Source: Tsukamurella paurometabola (GTDB taxonomy: Bacteria > Actinomycetota > Actinomycetes > Mycobacteriales > Mycobacteriaceae). Taken from it: 64,000 nt of DNA. The stretch lies in the NCBI RefSeq assembly GCF_900631615.1, contig NZ_LR131273.1, positions 3,070,850 through 3,134,849 of the forward strand, read 5' to 3'. Of the stretch, positions 1-11,461 are shown piece by piece (the first letter of the stretch is position 1; each line of letters starts with the position of its first letter). The notes below the pieces were generated by a model, which was not told the DNA's origin, ran no database searches, and saw only the letters and a list, made by a program, of their open reading frames with translations. A program made the position numbers and the translations under genes.

Positions 1-1
1 G

Positions 2-475
2 ATCCTCGGGATCAGTGCGACCGCGGTTCATTCCGCGTTGCAGCGCGCCCGGAAGGCGCTCGCGAGTGCCGGCCCGCCACCGTCGGACCTCCCCGCCGGC
101 GAGGTGGATCCCCGCCTGCTCGACGGCTTCGTGCGAGCCTTCGAGCGGCACGACGTCGCGGGCCTGGCCGCCCTGCTCGCGGAGGACGTCGTCTTCTCCA
201 TGCCTCCGGTCGCGTTCTGGCTCCGCGGTGCCGTCGATTACGCGACCCTGTTCGGCTCGGGCGACGCCTGCGTCGGCCACCGGCTCGTCCCGACGACGGC
301 GAACGGCGCCCCCGCGTTCGGGCAGTACGCGCCCGATTCCGGGGGCGCCATGCGTCCGTTCGCGCTCGTCGTCGTCGAGTCCGACGGTGCCCGGATCACG
401 CGGGTGACCACGTGCCTGGACCAGGCGGACCGGTTCGAGGCCTTCGGCCTGCCGGCCCACCTGACCGCGGACTGA
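2..475 (+). CDS. ECF sigma-70 factor with SnoaL-like C-terminal domain (3' part only)
   Basis: The 5' end lies outside the window; 157 codons remain. The first residues, ILGISATAVHSALQRARKAL, are the recognition-helix end of sigma region 4, which contacts the -35 element. They are followed by about 120 residues of SnoaL/NTF2-like fold (DGFVRAFERHDVAGLAALLAEDVVFSMPP pattern, broken here by position near residues 40-70). ECF sigma factors with this tail (SigG/SigJ/ECF41-like groups in actinobacteria) use it to tune activity, usually in place of a classical anti-sigma factor; that is family knowledge. Translation continues in frame from base 2, so the TTG at 38 is not the true start. Which subgroup it belongs to cannot be decided without the N-terminus. 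Confidence 0.8.
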   Translation: MLGISATAVHSALQRARKALASAGPPPSDLPAGEVDPRLLDGFVRAFERHDVAGLAALLAEDVVFSMPPVAFWLRGAVDYATLFGSGDACVGHRLVPTTANGAPAFGQYAPDSGGAMRPFALVVVESDGARITRVTTCLDQADRFEAFGLPAHLTAD

Positions 476-498
476 CCGCCGCCGGAGCGCGGCGCCGG

Positions 499-2085
499 TC
501 AGCGGCCGGCGGCCACCAGCTCCGCGCAGCGTTCGCCGACGAGCATCACGGTGATGTTCGGGTTCACCGTGGTGTGCTCGGGGAACACGGACGCGTCCGC
601 CACCCGGAGGCCCGCGGTGCCCTTGACCCGCAGCTCGGGGTCCAGCGGCGACATCGGGTCGTCGGCCGCGCCCATCCGCACCGTGCCCGCGGGGTGGTAG
701 ACGGTGTTGTGGGTGCGCCGGATGTAGTCGGCGAGCTCCGCATCCGTCTGTGCGCCCGGTCCCGGGTACAGCTCGCGCTCGATCCACTCCTTGAGCGGCC
801 CCGCCTCGGCGATCTCGCGCGCCTTCCGGATGCCCGCGATCATCACCTTCATGTCGTGCCCCTCGGGGTCGGTGAAGTACCGCGGGTCCACCTTGGGCTT
901 GTCCCGGAAGTCCCGCGACCGCAGCCGGACGGTGCCGCGCGAGCGCGCGTGCGTGACGTTCGGGGTGAGGCAGAAGGTGTTCTCCGCCGTCGGGTAGCCC
1001 TGGCGCAGCGTGTGCATGTCGAACGGGACGCTGCCGTAGTGCATCATCAGGTCGGGCCGGTCGAGGCCGTACTCGGTGGGCGTGAAGATCCCGATCTCCC
1101 ACCACTGGGTGGACTCGCGGACCATCGGCCGCGTGGTCTCGAAACCGATCACGCCCTCGGGGTGGTCCTGCAGGTGCGCGCCCACGCCGGGGGAGTCGAC
1201 GAGCACGTCGACGCCCGTCTCGCGCAGGTGATCGGCGGGGCCGATCCCGGACAGCATGAGCAACTTCGGCGAATCGATGGCGCCCGCGCTGACGATCACC
1301 TCCCGTCGTGCGGCCACGCGCGTCGTGCGGCCGAACGCGTTGTCGGTGATGTCCACGCCCACGGCGCGCGGCACGTCGCCGGCCGTGTCGAAGACGACCC
1401 TCTTGGCCCACGCGCCGGTCCGGATCGTGAGGTTCTCGCGGTCGAGCGCGGGGTGCAGGTAGCTCACCGACGACGACGAACGGGTCCCGTCGGCGCGGCG
1501 GTTGATCTGGAAGAAGTTGGCACCGCTGAGCACCGTCTCACCCGAGTTGAACTCGACGCGGGGGATGCCGACCTCCTCGCAGGAGTCGAGCAGCGCGACG
1601 CCGCAGGGGTCGTTCGGGGGCACCGTCATGATGTGCACCGGCCCGGAGCGCCCGTGGTGCTCGCCCGGCGCGTCGTTGGTCTCGATCTTCGGGTACAGCC
1701 GGTACACCGAGTCGGCTCCCCAGCCCGTCGCGCCGTGGTCGCGCTCCCAGGAGTCGAGGTCCTCCCGCGGTGCCCAGAAGGCGATGCAGCTGTTGTGGGA
1801 GCTGCAGCCGCCCAGGACCTTCGCGCGCGCGTGCCGCATGAACGAGTTGCCGTTCTCCTGCGGTTCGATCGGGTAGTCCCAGTCGTACCCCGACTCGAGC
1901 AGCTCCATCCACCGGTCCAGCTGGAGGATCGCCTGGTCGCCCACGTCCGACGGGCCCGCCTCCAGCAGGCAGACCGTCACCGTCGGATCCTCGGACAGGC
2001 GCGCGGCGACGGCGGCGCCGGCCGATCCGGCGCCCACCACCACGTAGTCGAAGGTGTCGTCGTCCCGTGCGTGCTCAGAGGTCAC
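499..2085 (-). CDS. betA: GMC oxidoreductase, probable choline dehydrogenase
   Basis: A 528-residue flavoprotein expected to oxidise choline to betaine aldehyde. The N-terminus has the FAD dinucleotide fold VVVGAGSAGAAVAARL (residues about 15-30). The GMC signature GGCSSHNSCIAFWAPRED follows near residue 92. The C-terminus carries the usual catalytic His region (YHPAGTVRMG) and NPNITVMLVGERCAEL. The length is slightly below classical BetA (about 550). The GTG start directly abuts the TAA stop of the upstream aldehyde dehydrogenase, so the two are probably translationally coupled. The choline role is inferred from position after betT and betB; on sequence alone another alcohol substrate is possible. 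Confidence 0.88.
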   Translation of the reverse strand: MTSEHARDDDTFDYVVVGAGSAGAAVAARLSEDPTVTVCLLEAGPSDVGDQAILQLDRWMELLESGYDWDYPIEPQENGNSFMRHARAKVLGGCSSHNSCIAFWAPREDLDSWERDHGATGWGADSVYRLYPKIETNDAPGEHHGRSGPVHIMTVPPNDPCGVALLDSCEEVGIPRVEFNSGETVLSGANFFQINRRADGTRSSSSVSYLHPALDRENLTIRTGAWAKRVVFDTAGDVPRAVGVDITDNAFGRTTRVAARREVIVSAGAIDSPKLLMLSGIGPADHLRETGVDVLVDSPGVGAHLQDHPEGVIGFETTRPMVRESTQWWEIGIFTPTEYGLDRPDLMMHYGSVPFDMHTLRQGYPTAENTFCLTPNVTHARSRGTVRLRSRDFRDKPKVDPRYFTDPEGHDMKVMIAGIRKAREIAEAGPLKEWIERELYPGPGAQTDAELADYIRRTHNTVYHPAGTVRMGAADDPMSPLDPELRVKGTAGLRVADASVFPEHTTVNPNITVMLVGERCAELVAAGR

Positions 2086-3600
2086 TTACGCGTCCTTCCG
2101 CTCGGCGAACCATCCGGTCACGGACGGCCGCAGGTTCTCGTACACGTGCTTGGCCTCGAGGTACTCGCCGAGGCCGGTGGGACCGAGCTCGCGCCCGATT
2201 CCCGAGGCGCCGAAACCGCCCCACTCTGCTTGGGGGAGGTACGGGCCGAAGTCGTTGATCCAGACGGTGCCGTGGCGCAGCCGGCGTGCGACCCGCTTGG
2301 CGCGACCCCCGTCGGCGGACCACACCGCGCCGGCGAGGCCGTACTCGGTGTCGTTGGCGATCGCCACGGCCTCGTCCTCCGTCTCGAAGGTCTCGACGGT
2401 GACGGTGGGCCCGAAGGCCTCGTCGTGGACGCAGGCCATCGACGGATCGCACCGGTCCAGCACGGTCGGGAGGTAGAAGAAGCCGGCGTCGAGCGAGCCC
2501 GAGCCCTGGTCGCCGGTGGCGAAGGCGCCGCCGGTGCGGACCACCGCGCCGTCCTCGCGCGCCTTCTCCACGTAGGCGTGCACCTTGTCGCGGTGCGCGG
2601 CCGAGATCAGCGGGCCGGTCTCGGTGCCCTCGGCGTAGGGCAGTCCCTGCCGGATGTCCTCGGCGCGGCGGACCAGCTCGTCGACGAAGACGTCGTGCAC
2701 GGACTCCTCGACGACGAGGCGCGCGCCGGCCGAACAGACCTGCCCGGAGTGCAGGAAGGCGGCGTTGAGCGCGTTGTCGACCGCGGCGGCGAGCCCCTCG
2801 GGAGTGGCGCACGCATCGGCGAAGATCACGTTCGGGTTCTTGCCGCCGAGTTCGAGCGCGACCTTCTTGACGGTGCCTGCGGCGTTCGCGGCGATGAGCC
2901 GACCGGTCACGAGGCCGCCGGTGAAGGAGACCAGATCGACGTCGGGGTGGGTCGAGAGCGGCGCGCCCGCCTGCGCGCCCGCGCCGAGCACGAGGTTGGC
3001 GACACCGTCGGGCAGACCCACCTCCTGCAGCACCCGCATCAGCAGGATCGAGGTGTGCGGGGTGAGCTCGGACGGCTTGAGTACGAACGTGTCGCCGGCG
3101 GCGAGTGCCGGGGCGACCTTCCACGCGGCCTGCAGGAGCGGGTAGTTCCAGGGCGTGATCATGCCGCACACGCCCACGGGCTCGTACACGATCTGCGAGC
3201 TGACGTCGGCGGAGCCGGCGTCGACGATGCGCCCGCTGTCCTGCCCGGCGAGCTTGCCGAAGTAGCGGAAGCAGGCGGCGATGTCGGCCATGTCGATCTC
3301 GGACTCGTAGAGCCGCTTGCCCGTGTCGAGCGTCTCGGCGCGGGCGAACTCGTCCCGTCGCCGGTCGATCGCGTCGGCGACGCGCAGCAGCAGGTCGCCG
3401 CGCTCGGCCGCGGGGGTGTGCGGCCAGGGGCCGGTGTCGAAGGCCCGTCGCGCGGCGGCGATCGCGGCCTCGGTGTCGGCGGCGGTCGCCTCGTCGACGA
3501 CGCCGACCTCGGTGCCGTCGGCCGGGCACAGGATCGTGCGCGTGCCGCCGTCGGCGCTGCGGCGCCAGGCGCCGTCGATGAACAGGGTGGGTTCGGTCAT
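2086..3600 (-). CDS. betB: Betaine aldehyde dehydrogenase
   Basis: A 504-residue NAD(P)-dependent aldehyde dehydrogenase, the second step of glycine betaine synthesis. Seen in the sequence: the cofactor region GMITPWNYPLLQAAWK, the catalytic glutamate in LELGGKNPNVIF (about residue 260) and the catalytic cysteine in GQVCSAGARL (about residue 300). The open frame continues far upstream across the transporter gene. The ATG at 3600 is chosen because it overlaps the transporter stop by 4 bases (ATGA) and gives the normal family length and N-terminus (MTEPTLFIDGAW). It lies between betT and betA in one leftward operon, which supports the betaine assignment over a generic ALDH. Confidence 0.92.
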   Translation of the reverse strand: MTEPTLFIDGAWRRSADGGTRTILCPADGTEVGVVDEATAADTEAAIAAARRAFDTGPWPHTPAAERGDLLLRVADAIDRRRDEFARAETLDTGKRLYESEIDMADIAACFRYFGKLAGQDSGRIVDAGSADVSSQIVYEPVGVCGMITPWNYPLLQAAWKVAPALAAGDTFVLKPSELTPHTSILLMRVLQEVGLPDGVANLVLGAGAQAGAPLSTHPDVDLVSFTGGLVTGRLIAANAAGTVKKVALELGGKNPNVIFADACATPEGLAAAVDNALNAAFLHSGQVCSAGARLVVEESVHDVFVDELVRRAEDIRQGLPYAEGTETGPLISAAHRDKVHAYVEKAREDGAVVRTGGAFATGDQGSGSLDAGFFYLPTVLDRCDPSMACVHDEAFGPTVTVETFETEDEAVAIANDTEYGLAGAVWSADGGRAKRVARRLRHGTVWINDFGPYLPQAEWGGFGASGIGRELGPTGLGEYLEAKHVYENLRPSVTGWFAERKDA

Positions 3601-5756
3601 GCGGGGGTCCCTTCGGGTTCCGTGGACGCTTCGGGGTCGGGATCGGTTCGGGTATCGGCGGATTCGTCGTGTCCGTCGTGGTGGTCGGTGGCGGCGCGCC
3701 GCAGGTGCAGGTAGCCGAGGTGGCGTTCGTACTGGTCGAGGATGTCGCCGATGATCTGCTCGCGGGTGTAGCCGTTGAGCGTGTACCCCTGCGAGCCCTC
3801 CGCGAGGTAGACCTCGCACCGGAAGTACCGGTCGTCCGAGCGCTGCGCGAGGATCGCGTAGCTGGGCGCCGGAGCGGAGACCGGCCACACGCAGTACTCG
3901 AAATGCGGTTCGCCGGCCAGGTCCACCTTGAGCGTCGGCGAGGGTAGGGATTCGCTCCGGCCCGATTCGTCGATCGTCGCCGTGAGCCCCTCGGCGGCGA
4001 ATTCGGCTGCCACGTCCCGCATCGCGGGCGCGACGGTGCTGGTGAGGAAACGTTGGGTGGCGGCCTTCCCGGGGTAGTGGATGGTGGCGAGAAGGCGCCG
4101 CCGCCAGCTCCCGGGATCGCCGCTGCCACGGCCCGCCGCGAGCGACTTCGGCAGCGTCGTGCGGTAGCTGTCGAGCTTGTAGGACTCGCTGTGCAGCGCC
4201 CGCAGCAGCGCGATGCCCACGAGGGCCAGCACGAAGGAGAAGGGCAGGCCCATGATGATGGTCGCCTTCTGCAGCGTGACGATCGAGCCCTCGTTCCCCG
4301 CGAACAGCATCGCGAGCGTGAGCAATCCGATGGCGAAGGACCAGAAGATGCGCGTACTCCGCGCGCAGTCCGCCATCGGGTCCGCGAGCTTCGACGTGAA
4401 GTTGCCCATCACCAGGGAACCGGAATCGGCGCTGGTGACGTAGAACAGCAGGCCGGTGATCGTGGCGATGGCCAGGAGTAGCGGTGCACCGGGGTACTTC
4501 TCGAGCAGGGAGTAGAAGCCCACCTCGGGCGTCGCCGCGGTGGCCTCCGCGAAGCTCTTGTCGCCGCGGGCGACCTCGAGGGCGCTGTTGCCGAACACCG
4601 AGATCCACACGAGGATGAAGCTGAACGGGACCACCAGCACGCCGAAGACGAACTGCCGCAGGGTGCGTCCGCGCGAGATGCGCGCCAGGAACAGCCCCAC
4701 GAAGGGGGCCCAGGCCACCCACCAGGCCCAGAAGAACAGGGTCCAGGCGTCGAGCCATCCCGACGGGTCGTTGCCCGGGAACTCGGGATTGACCTGGCCC
4801 CACGCGAAGGTGTCCATGGTCCGGTCGAGGAACGTCGAGACGTAGTCGCCGGTGTTCTGCACGAGGGCGTTGAGCAGGAAGTCGGACTTCCCGGCGACCA
4901 GGATGTACACCAGCATGAGGATCGCGAGGATCACGTTGAGCTCGCTGAGCCGGCGGATGCCCTTGTCGACGCCGGACGTCGCGGAGATCGTGGCGACGAT
5001 GACCGACAGCACGATGAGGCCGATCTGCGCGGCCTTGCCCTGGGGGATGCCGAAGAGCGTGTTGAGCCCGTAGTTGAGTTGCACGATCCCGATGCCGAGG
5101 GACGTCGCGATGCCGAAGATGGTGCCGAGGACGGCGGCCACGTCGACCGCATCGCCGAGCCGGCCGTGCACCCGCTTGCCGAGGATCGGGTAGAGCGCCG
5201 CGCGGATCGTCAGGGGGAGGTTGTGCCGGAACGCGAAGTAGGCCAGCGCCCCGCCCATCAGCGCGTACATCGCCCAGCCGGTGATGCCGTAGTGGAACAC
5301 GGTCCACGTGACGGCCTCGCGCGCGGCGTGGTTCGTCTCGCCCTGCCCGACCGGTGGATCGATGTAGTGGCTCACGGGCTCGGCGACGGAGAAGAACATC
5401 AGGTCGATGCCGATGCCCGCGGCGAACAGCATCGAGGTCCAGGTGAAGAGGCTGTACTCGGGGCGCGACTCCTCGGGTCCGAGGCGGTACCGGCCGTACC
5501 GGCTCAGGCCGATGAACACGACCACGCCGACGATGCCCGTCGCGAGAAGGAAGTACCACCACCCGAACCAGGTGGTGATGAAGTCGACCACGCCGCTGAT
5601 CACGCTCTCCGCGGTTTCGGGAGAGGCGAGCGCCCACAGGGCGAGGGCGAGGACCGAGCCCGCGGCTGCGAGGAAGACTCGGCGGTTCAAGGAGCTCGTC
5701 GGTGTCGTCGTGGTCTCTACTGGTTTCGATGTTCGTGAGGATTCAGAATCACTCAT
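3597..5756 (-). CDS. betT: BCCT-family choline/betaine transporter, BetT-like
   Basis: A 719-residue secondary transporter with about 12 membrane segments and the BCCT tryptophan-rich signature (FFWAWWVAWAPFVGLFLARI, about residues 340-360). After the last membrane helix a cytoplasmic tail of roughly 190 residues follows, with the GYTLNGYTREQIIGDILDQY element found in long BetT proteins and linked there to osmotic control. It is the first gene of betT-betB-betA, so the operon imports choline and converts it to the osmoprotectant glycine betaine. It overlaps betB by 4 bases. No betI-type regulator lies next to it; the divergent neighbour is a GNAT enzyme 66 bases away. Confidence 0.9.
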   Translation of the reverse strand: MSDSESSRTSKPVETTTTPTSSLNRRVFLAAAGSVLALALWALASPETAESVISGVVDFITTWFGWWYFLLATGIVGVVVFIGLSRYGRYRLGPEESRPEYSLFTWTSMLFAAGIGIDLMFFSVAEPVSHYIDPPVGQGETNHAAREAVTWTVFHYGITGWAMYALMGGALAYFAFRHNLPLTIRAALYPILGKRVHGRLGDAVDVAAVLGTIFGIATSLGIGIVQLNYGLNTLFGIPQGKAAQIGLIVLSVIVATISATSGVDKGIRRLSELNVILAILMLVYILVAGKSDFLLNALVQNTGDYVSTFLDRTMDTFAWGQVNPEFPGNDPSGWLDAWTLFFWAWWVAWAPFVGLFLARISRGRTLRQFVFGVLVVPFSFILVWISVFGNSALEVARGDKSFAEATAATPEVGFYSLLEKYPGAPLLLAIATITGLLFYVTSADSGSLVMGNFTSKLADPMADCARSTRIFWSFAIGLLTLAMLFAGNEGSIVTLQKATIIMGLPFSFVLALVGIALLRALHSESYKLDSYRTTLPKSLAAGRGSGDPGSWRRRLLATIHYPGKAATQRFLTSTVAPAMRDVAAEFAAEGLTATIDESGRSESLPSPTLKVDLAGEPHFEYCVWPVSAPAPSYAILAQRSDDRYFRCEVYLAEGSQGYTLNGYTREQIIGDILDQYERHLGYLHLRRAATDHHDGHDESADTRTDPDPEASTEPEGTPA

Positions 5757-5822
5757 GTCGTTCGACGTTACCGTGGTGGGTATGAAACCGGACGAGGTCG
5801 GTCATTCCGCGGACACCGCGCG

Positions 5823-6464
5823 ATGACCGTGATCCGTCCCTACCGGGACGCCGATGCGGATTCCCTGCGCGCCCTGTTCGTGCGGGCGGGGGAGGGCTCG
5901 CCGTCGGGGGAGTTGTGGCGGCACCCGGCGTCCGAACGGGCCGTCTACCTGGACCCCTACATCGAGCACTGCCCCGCATCGCTCTTCGTCGCCGAGGCCG
6001 ACGGTGCCCTCGTCGGGTACCTGACGGGGTGCCCTCCGGGGGCGTCGCTGCCGTCGGAGGACGACCGTCTCGTCGCCGCGCTCCGCCGCCCGGCGGTGCT
6101 GCTGCGTCCCGCGACCGCACGGTTCCTCGGGCGCGCCGCGTTCGACCTCGCGACGGTGTGCCGCCGCGAACCGTCGGCCTCCGGGGAGCTGCACGACGAC
6201 CGTTGGCCCGCCCATCTGCACATCGACGTCGCGCCGGAGGCCCGGGGTACGGGCGCGGCGTACGGGCTGATGGAGGCCTGGCTGGACGCGCTCGGCGGCG
6301 TCGGCTGCCACCTGCAGACGCTGGTGGAGAACGCCCGCGCGGTGCGGTTCTTCGAGCGCTGCGGGTTCGTCCCGTTCGGCCCCGGTCCGACGGTGCCGGG
6401 CGTGCGGTACCGCGGTGAGCGGGTCCACCAGCTCACCATGGTGCGGCCGCATCGGGCGGCATGA
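5823..6464 (+). CDS. GNAT-family N-acetyltransferase
   Basis: A 213-residue protein with a GNAT fold. The core is LHIDVAPEARGTGAAYGLMEAWLDALGG split over residues 126-155, where R-G-T-G-A is the acetyl-CoA pyrophosphate loop. It is followed by VENARAVRFFERCGFVPFG, the usual last strand and helix. The substrate is unknown. It is divergent from betT and 18 bases upstream of lepA, so it may be cotranscribed with lepA. Confidence 0.8.
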   Translation: MTVIRPYRDADADSLRALFVRAGEGSPSGELWRHPASERAVYLDPYIEHCPASLFVAEADGALVGYLTGCPPGASLPSEDDRLVAALRRPAVLLRPATARFLGRAAFDLATVCRREPSASGELHDDRWPAHLHIDVAPEARGTGAAYGLMEAWLDALGGVGCHLQTLVENARAVRFFERCGFVPFGPGPTVPGVRYRGERVHQLTMVRPHRAA

Positions 6465-6482
6465 GAAACTGAACGGTGACGT

Positions 6483-8366
<1,884 letters not shown>

Positions 8367-8400
8367 TGTTCCGGCGGTCGCCGATGGTCCGGGCCGGACG

Positions 8401-9339
8401 GTGACCGCACCGTCGGATTCGGCGTCCTCCGGGGCCGCGCCGCGGGGGCGGGAGGACCTCTCCCGCTTCGCGCTGCTGTCGATCGCCACCTCGCTGGTGG
8501 TGATCGGGCTCAAGATCCTGGCCTGGCGCCTCACCGGCTCCGTGGGCCTGTTGTCGGACGCCGCCGAGTCCTCGGTGAACGTGGTCGCGGCGGTGGCCGC
8601 CTACGTCGCGCTCAGGGTGGTGGCCAAGCCCGCGGATGACGACCACAACTTCGGTCACACGAAGGCCGAGTACTTCTCCGCCGTGCTCGAGGGCGTCATG
8701 ATCGTCGTCGCGGCGGTCGTCATCCTGGTGTCGGCGGTCGATCGGTTGCTCAACCCGCAGGCGCTGGACAACGTCGGCCCGGGCCTCGGGATCTCGGTGC
8801 TCGCGACCGTGCTCAACGGGCTCGTCGGGCTCTACCTGGTGCGGGTGGGTCGGCGGCACCGCTCGCTCGCACTGCAGGCCGACGGTAAGCACCTGCTCAC
8901 GGACGTGTGGACGACGGCGGGCGTGATCGTGGGCGTCCTGCTGGTCGCGCTCACCGGGTGGCTGCCGCTCGATCCGCTCATCGCGATCGCGGTGGCGGTG
9001 AACATCCTCGTCGTGGGCGCGCGCCTGGTGTGGCAGTCCGGTGCGGGTCTGATGGACGCCGCGCTACCGGTCGAGGAACGGGCGCGGATCGACGCGGTCC
9101 TCGACCACCGCCGGGGCGGCGGGATCGACTTCCACGACGTCCGGACCCGCGAGTCCGGGCACGAGCGGTTCCTCCAGCTGCACATGCTCGTGCCCGGCGA
9201 CTGGACCGTTCAACACGCCCACGACGTCACCGAGGAGGTCGAGGCGGACCTCGCGGCCCTGTTCGACGACCTGCGGATCACGATCCACATCGAACCCATC
9301 GACGACCCTCGGGCGTACGAGGCCTGGCGCCTCGACTGA
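8401..9339 (+). CDS. Cation diffusion facilitator family transporter
   Basis: A 312-residue CDF efflux protein for divalent metals. Six membrane segments are followed by a cytoplasmic C-terminal metal-binding domain (about residues 215-312, with HDVRTRESGHERFLQLHMLV). The transport-site pattern is present: SDAAESSVN in helix 2, DDHNFGHTKAEY after helix 3 and HLLTDVWTT in helix 5 (His plus Asp four apart), which is typical of zinc/iron CDFs. The GTG start at 8401 lies 34 bases after the lepA stop. The exact metal cannot be read from sequence. A convergent aldo/keto reductase ends 5 bases downstream. Confidence 0.88.
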   Translation: MTAPSDSASSGAAPRGREDLSRFALLSIATSLVVIGLKILAWRLTGSVGLLSDAAESSVNVVAAVAAYVALRVVAKPADDDHNFGHTKAEYFSAVLEGVMIVVAAVVILVSAVDRLLNPQALDNVGPGLGISVLATVLNGLVGLYLVRVGRRHRSLALQADGKHLLTDVWTTAGVIVGVLLVALTGWLPLDPLIAIAVAVNILVVGARLVWQSGAGLMDAALPVEERARIDAVLDHRRGGGIDFHDVRTRESGHERFLQLHMLVPGDWTVQHAHDVTEEVEADLAALFDDLRITIHIEPIDDPRAYEAWRLD

Positions 9340-9343
9340 GCTC

Positions 9344-10171
9344 TCAGCCGTTGAACGCGGCCGGGTGCGGTCCGGTCCTGCCGTCGGCCTCCAGCGCGTC
9401 GATGGCGGCGACCTCGGACTCGTCGAGGGTGAAACCGAACAGGTCGAGGTTCGCGGCGATGCGGCTGGGCGTCACCGACTTCGGGATGACGACGGTGCCG
9501 TGCTGCAGGTGCCAGCGGAGCACCACCTGCGCCGGCGTGGCGCCATGCCGCTCCGCGGCCGCGGTGACGGCGGGGGAGTCGAGTGCGGCTCCCTGGGCGA
9601 GCGGGCTCCACGCCTCGGTGGCGATGCCGAGGCGGCGGTTCGCCTCCGTGGTCGCGCGGTTCTGGAGCGCGGGGTGCAGCTCGATCTGGTTGACGGCGGG
9701 CAGGACTCCACCGAGCGCCGCGACCCGGTCCAGGTGCTCGGGCAGGAAGTTCGAGACGCCGATCGAGCGGGTTCCCGCGCCGCGGAGGCCCTGGAACTCG
9801 CGCCAGGTGTCGAGATACGCGTCGGTCGCGGGCGCGGGCCAGTGGATGAGGTACAGGTCCACGTGGTCGAGGCCCAGGCGGTCGAGGCTCGCCTCGAGCG
9901 CGGGGCGGGCCCGGCCCGCGCCGAGGTCCGCGACCCACAGTTTCGTCGTGACGAACAGCTCGTCGCGGGGGATGCCGGCGGCGGCGAGGGCCCGGCCCAC
10001 GCCCGCCTCGTTGTCGTAGATCATGGCGGTGTCGATGCTGCGGTAACCGGCTTCGAGGGCCGTCTCGACGGCGCGTTGCGCCTCGTCGTCGGGCACCTGG
10101 AAGACGCCGAAGCCGACCTGCGGCATGAGGACGCCGTCGTTCAGGGTGACGGCCGGGATGGTGGTGGTCAT
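9344..10171 (-). CDS. Aldo/keto reductase
   Basis: A 275-residue NADPH-dependent (beta/alpha)8-barrel reductase. The catalytic tetrad is visible: Asp and Tyr in IDTAMIYDNEAGVGRAL, Lys in VTTKLW and His in YLIHWP. The cofactor region is VVIPKSVTPSRIAANL. The ATG at 10171 gives the standard start MTTTIPAVTLNDGV; upstream in-frame sequence is low-complexity Arg/Pro and not family-like. It follows the MFS transporter by 62 bases on the same strand, so pump and reductase are probably one transcript controlled by the divergent MarR protein. Confidence 0.9.
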   Translation of the reverse strand: MTTTIPAVTLNDGVLMPQVGFGVFQVPDDEAQRAVETALEAGYRSIDTAMIYDNEAGVGRALAAAGIPRDELFVTTKLWVADLGAGRARPALEASLDRLGLDHVDLYLIHWPAPATDAYLDTWREFQGLRGAGTRSIGVSNFLPEHLDRVAALGGVLPAVNQIELHPALQNRATTEANRRLGIATEAWSPLAQGAALDSPAVTAAAERHGATPAQVVLRWHLQHGTVVIPKSVTPSRIAANLDLFGFTLDESEVAAIDALEADGRTGPHPAAFNG

Positions 10172-10233
10172 GGGGTTACTCCTCGAGATGGGAAGGGATG
10201 GGAGAGCGGTGTGCCGAGGGACGGAGTGCCGCG

Positions 10234-11424
10234 TCACGCGGCGACGGGAAGGGGGGACGGGGCCGGGGCGGCGGCGTGCTCGCCGCCCGCGACGCGAGTG
10301 GCGACGACGTAGGCGAGCAGCCCGGCGAGCGTGATCGCGGCGCCCACCCACAGCGGCGAGACGTAGCCGAGGCCCGCCGCGAGGGTGAGGCCGCCGGCCC
10401 ACGCGCCGACGGCGTTACCCAGGTTGAACGCGGCGATGTTGGCGCCCGAGGCGAGCGTCGGAGCGTCCGCGGCGTGGTTCATGATGCGCATCTGCAGGCC
10501 CGGTACCGTCGCGAAGCCGAAGGCGCCCATGAGGACCAGCGCGACGACGGTGGCCACCTGGGAGGTGGCCGTGAGAGCGAACGCGCCCAGCACGACGGTC
10601 AACGAGGCGAGCAGGACGATCAGTGTGAGCGGAAGGTTCCGGTCGGCCGCCCGCCCGCCGAGCAGGTTGCCCACGAAGAGTCCCGCGCCGAACAACACGA
10701 GCAGCCATGGCACGGACGACGAAGCGAAACCACCGACCTCGGTCAGCGTGAACGCGATGTAGGTGAAGGCACCGAACATGCCGCCGTAGCCGAGCACGGT
10801 CACCAGCATCGAGAGCCACACCTGGCGGCGGCGGAAGATGCGGAACTCGGCGAACGGGTGGGCCTCCGCTGCGGCGGCCGGGGTGGTTCGGACGAGTGCG
10901 GCGATGCCGACGAGTGCGATCACGCCGATCACCGTGATGGCCCAGAAGGTCGACCGCCAGCCGGCGGCCTGGCCGAGGAAGGTGCCCAGCGGCACGCCGA
11001 GCACGTTCGAGACGGTGAGGCCCGCGAACATGATGGAGATCGCTGCGGCGCGGCGGTTCTCGGGCACGAGATCGGCGGCGACGACCGCGCCGATGCCGAA
11101 GAACGCTCCGTGGCACAACGCCGCGACGATGCGGCCGGCGAGCATGACCTCGTAGGTGCCGGCGAGCGCCGACATGAGGTTGCCGACGATGAACAGCACG
11201 AGGAGGCCGAGGAGGGCGTGCTTGCGGTTAACCCGGCCGAGCGCCGCGGTGAGGATGATGCCGCCGATGGCCACGGACAGCGCGTAGCCGGAGATCAGGT
11301 AGCCGGCGGTGGTCTCGGTGACCGCGAAGTCGGCGGAGATCTCCGGCAGCAGGCCCATGATGACGAACTCGGTCAGTCCGATTCCGAAGCCGCCGAGGGC
11401 GAGCGCGAGGAGCGCGAGTGGCAT
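10234..11424 (-). CDS. MFS transporter, DHA1-type drug/sugar efflux
   Basis: About 396 residues with 12 predicted membrane helices. The start is MPLALLALALGGFGIGLTEF, and the GRVNRKHALL loop between helices 2 and 3 is the MFS motif A region. Close in type to YdhP/AraJ-like arabinose or multidrug exporters. The ATG at 11424 is preferred over the in-frame ATG at 11469 because AAGGAA lies just upstream and the latter adds a charged, non-family N-terminus that would run into the repeated TTGCAC boxes. It is divergent from a MarR regulator, a common arrangement for efflux pumps induced by the compound they export. Confidence 0.88.
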   Translation of the reverse strand: MPLALLALALGGFGIGLTEFVIMGLLPEISADFAVTETTAGYLISGYALSVAIGGIILTAALGRVNRKHALLGLLVLFIVGNLMSALAGTYEVMLAGRIVAALCHGAFFGIGAVVAADLVPENRRAAAISIMFAGLTVSNVLGVPLGTFLGQAAGWRSTFWAITVIGVIALVGIAALVRTTPAAAAEAHPFAEFRIFRRRQVWLSMLVTVLGYGGMFGAFTYIAFTLTEVGGFASSSVPWLLVLFGAGLFVGNLLGGRAADRNLPLTLIVLLASLTVVLGAFALTATSQVATVVALVLMGAFGFATVPGLQMRIMNHAADAPTLASGANIAAFNLGNAVGAWAGGLTLAAGLGYVSPLWVGAAITLAGLLAYVVATRVAGGEHAAAPAPSPLPVAA

Positions 11425-11461
11425 GAGAATTCCTTCACGGATACGAGGAACAGATAGGCGC

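Noticed and set aside
412-3714. 1100-codon open frame on the + strand opposite betA/betB
   Set aside because: Composition is Arg/Gly/Val/Asp-rich shadow translation of a high-GC gene; the minus strand has complete recognisable enzymes with operon overlaps.
5757-5822. Riboswitch or betI-type operator before betT
   Set aside because: Only 66 bases separate the divergent starts and no stable structure or clear palindrome is visible.
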